Below, piece after piece: positions 62,642 to 64,000 of a stretch of 64,000 nt of DNA. Position 1 is the stretch's first letter; each line of letters opens with the position of its first letter. This DNA is from Pilasporangium apinafurcum (lineage: Eukaryota; Oomycota; Peronosporomycetes; Pythiales; Pythiaceae). The notes beneath the pieces were generated by a model. That model was not told where the DNA came from. It worked only from the letters and a program-made list of their open reading frames with translations, and ran no database searches. The stretch spans positions 296,344 to 360,343 of the forward strand of contig BCKE01000033.1 in NCBI GenBank assembly GCA_001600495.1, in the 5' to 3' direction. Both the position numbers and the translations under genes were made by a program.

Positions 62642-64000
62642 TTTCCTTCAATTATCTGGAACCAATGCCAATTCGAAAATGATCATTTGGTTCAACATCC
62701 ACTCATCTCTCGTTTAAGTATCATAGAAATTCATATTTGTATAGTTAATTAGGGTTATAAGTGTTTCTCTCACGTGTCACTAATACGAGAATGTTCCAGA
62801 ACCTGTGACGTGTGACACAGAAACACAGATATGCTGTTTCTTTCACACAGTTGAAGAAATGAACACCAGCGTTTCATGCAGGGAATAGAGTGAGAATTCG
62901 AGAACTTTATAAGCATTACGATCCCCAAGAGACCCCTTCCTGTGCACATAAATCAGATCAAATGCTGTTACTCCTACAGCGAGATACTAATGGAAATTTT
63001 TGCTTTGACAACCATTCAACTGTTCCCTGTAGCTAGGAACTAATATAGCTCAATATGGTGTCGTCGAGACTTTTATCAATTACGTCTACACAGGTAGAAT
63101 GGATTCTTAGATATTTTCAGAACTGTTGTACGGTTCATCCCTGTACTGCTGAAGTAGCAAATCAGTTTCATTAATGAAAGAAGTTGATCCAATTAAAGTT
63201 GTGATCAAGGTAATGGCGGGGTATCAACCATATAGTCACACAATGTAGAAAATACCAGTACAGTCTGTCCATATTGGTCCAGCATTCTGTACGTTTATTG
63301 GTCAGTGTATTCTTTTGTCCTGTAACTACCTGGATATGATACTTCTTAATCTCCATTACCCTGTAGACTCACCTGGGTCTGAAGATGAGTTGGATTCGAA
63401 TAGGCCCCACAAAGCACAATGTCCGCAATGCATGTGGAAACACGAACTTTGCTAAGTACGGTTGCTTGTTGTTTACGATTGACCCGTAAATACATGTTTT
63501 ATCAAGCATGAAAAAATAGTGTGAAGTTTCATTTTTTGGACACGTTTATTGGATGAAAATAATATTAGCGAGTTTTTATTGGTTGAAATACGATGAGTTG
63601 AAAAAACATTGGTAGGCGAAGATGATGACTTGGTGACAAAATGAAAAGTGAATTAGATGAAAGGCTTGATTCGCTAGTGCTGGTTTTAAGCTTCCGTTGC
63701 ATGCATCCTTTCCTTTCACCTTCCATTTTATGTCCTTTACATATGTATAGGATACACCCATATTTATTTCCTACTCTTTTCCTAAACTATATACATGTAG
63801 CTATGCGAAACGATTACCGGATTTCGAACACGAGTCAAAAACATGCTTTGACCCTACATTGGCAACCACGCAAAAGGTCAGACACAGGAGACATTTGCCG
63901 CCGCTCACATCACAATTCCTCCAATGGCAACACAGCATAACCAAGTCAAAAAGTAATTCTCTTACACAAGTCACCTTGACATTCATCACACCTACGTGCT
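62642..64000. other. Right-end noncoding stretch, upstream of Hsp78
   Basis: About 1.36 kb, AT-rich, with only short unrelated frames on both strands. The Hsp78 promoter occupies the left ~60 bp. At the very edge (64000-63955, minus) a short frame reads ARRCDECQGDLC followed by a strong GTAAGA donor, which may be an exon of a gene lying mostly outside the window; evidence is slight. Confidence 0.4.
62668..62682 (-). promoter_or_regulatory. Probable oomycete initiator-FPR of Hsp78
   Basis: On the minus strand TCATTTTCGAATTGG matches TCATTYYNCAWTTT with two mismatches and ends 26 bp before the ATG at 62641. This implies a 5' UTR of ~40 nt. Confidence 0.5.

Noticed and set aside
63888-64000. 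Zinc-finger-like ARRCDECQGDLC at the right edge, with GTAAGA donor and possible downstream exon
   Set aside because: Only ~15 codons are visible and the proposed acceptor is one of several; too little to call a gene, noted only in the spacer entry.

Overview
The window is nuclear DNA of a compact protist genome, most likely an oomycete. The evidence is short spliceosomal introns (65-90 bp), FYVE and START-FYVE proteins, a GT48 1,3-beta-glucan synthase, and an oomycete-style initiator plus flanking promoter element (TCATTYYNCAWTTTNYY type) 54 bp upstream of the PP2C start. Dense gene packing and moderate GC make an Albugo-like species plausible, but the genus is inference. I saw no CRISPR array, operon, rRNA, tRNA or intact transposon.

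Layout. 1-8.9 kb (minus strand): the 5' part of a START-domain gene cut by the window edge, its paralogue START-FYVE, a RING-H2 protein and a DHHC palmitoyltransferase. 10.2-13.5 kb (plus): a Pumilio-type protein with an added CCCH finger. 14-17.7 kb: the head-to-head pair TAPT1 and MED4. 18-24.7 kb: PP2C, PIGN and DNAJC11, the last two divergent. 24.7-34 kb (minus): a MORN-repeat protein, a host gene derived from a hAT transposase, and a P4-ATPase flippase. 34.6-36.3 kb: SFT2 and a 62-residue spliced membrane protein. 36.4-43.6 kb: a protein with three cyclic-nucleotide-binding domains, divergent from a zinc-finger protein with two TDBD-like repeats. 43.7-47.3 kb: an SCI1-like nuclear protein and a FYVE-like/SYLF protein. 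47.5-54.3 kb: a 2246-residue glucan synthase fused to an MFS sugar-porter module. 55.1-62.6 kb: a codanin-1 homologue and mitochondrial Hsp78/ClpB.

The genes are mostly housekeeping. A membrane and lipid theme recurs: PI3P-type FYVE proteins, SYLF, flippase, PIGN, SFT2, TAPT1, DHHC and glucan synthase. They are not a functional cluster. Many neighbours share promoters of about 100-290 bp or end within 40 bp of each other.

Exon structures were assembled by hand from reading frame, splice motifs and family similarity. The most notable observations are a U12-type AT-AC intron in TAPT1, the glucan synthase-transporter fusion, the CCCH-PUF architecture, the duplicated TDBD-like modules, the domesticated hAT gene and the 62-residue spliced gene.
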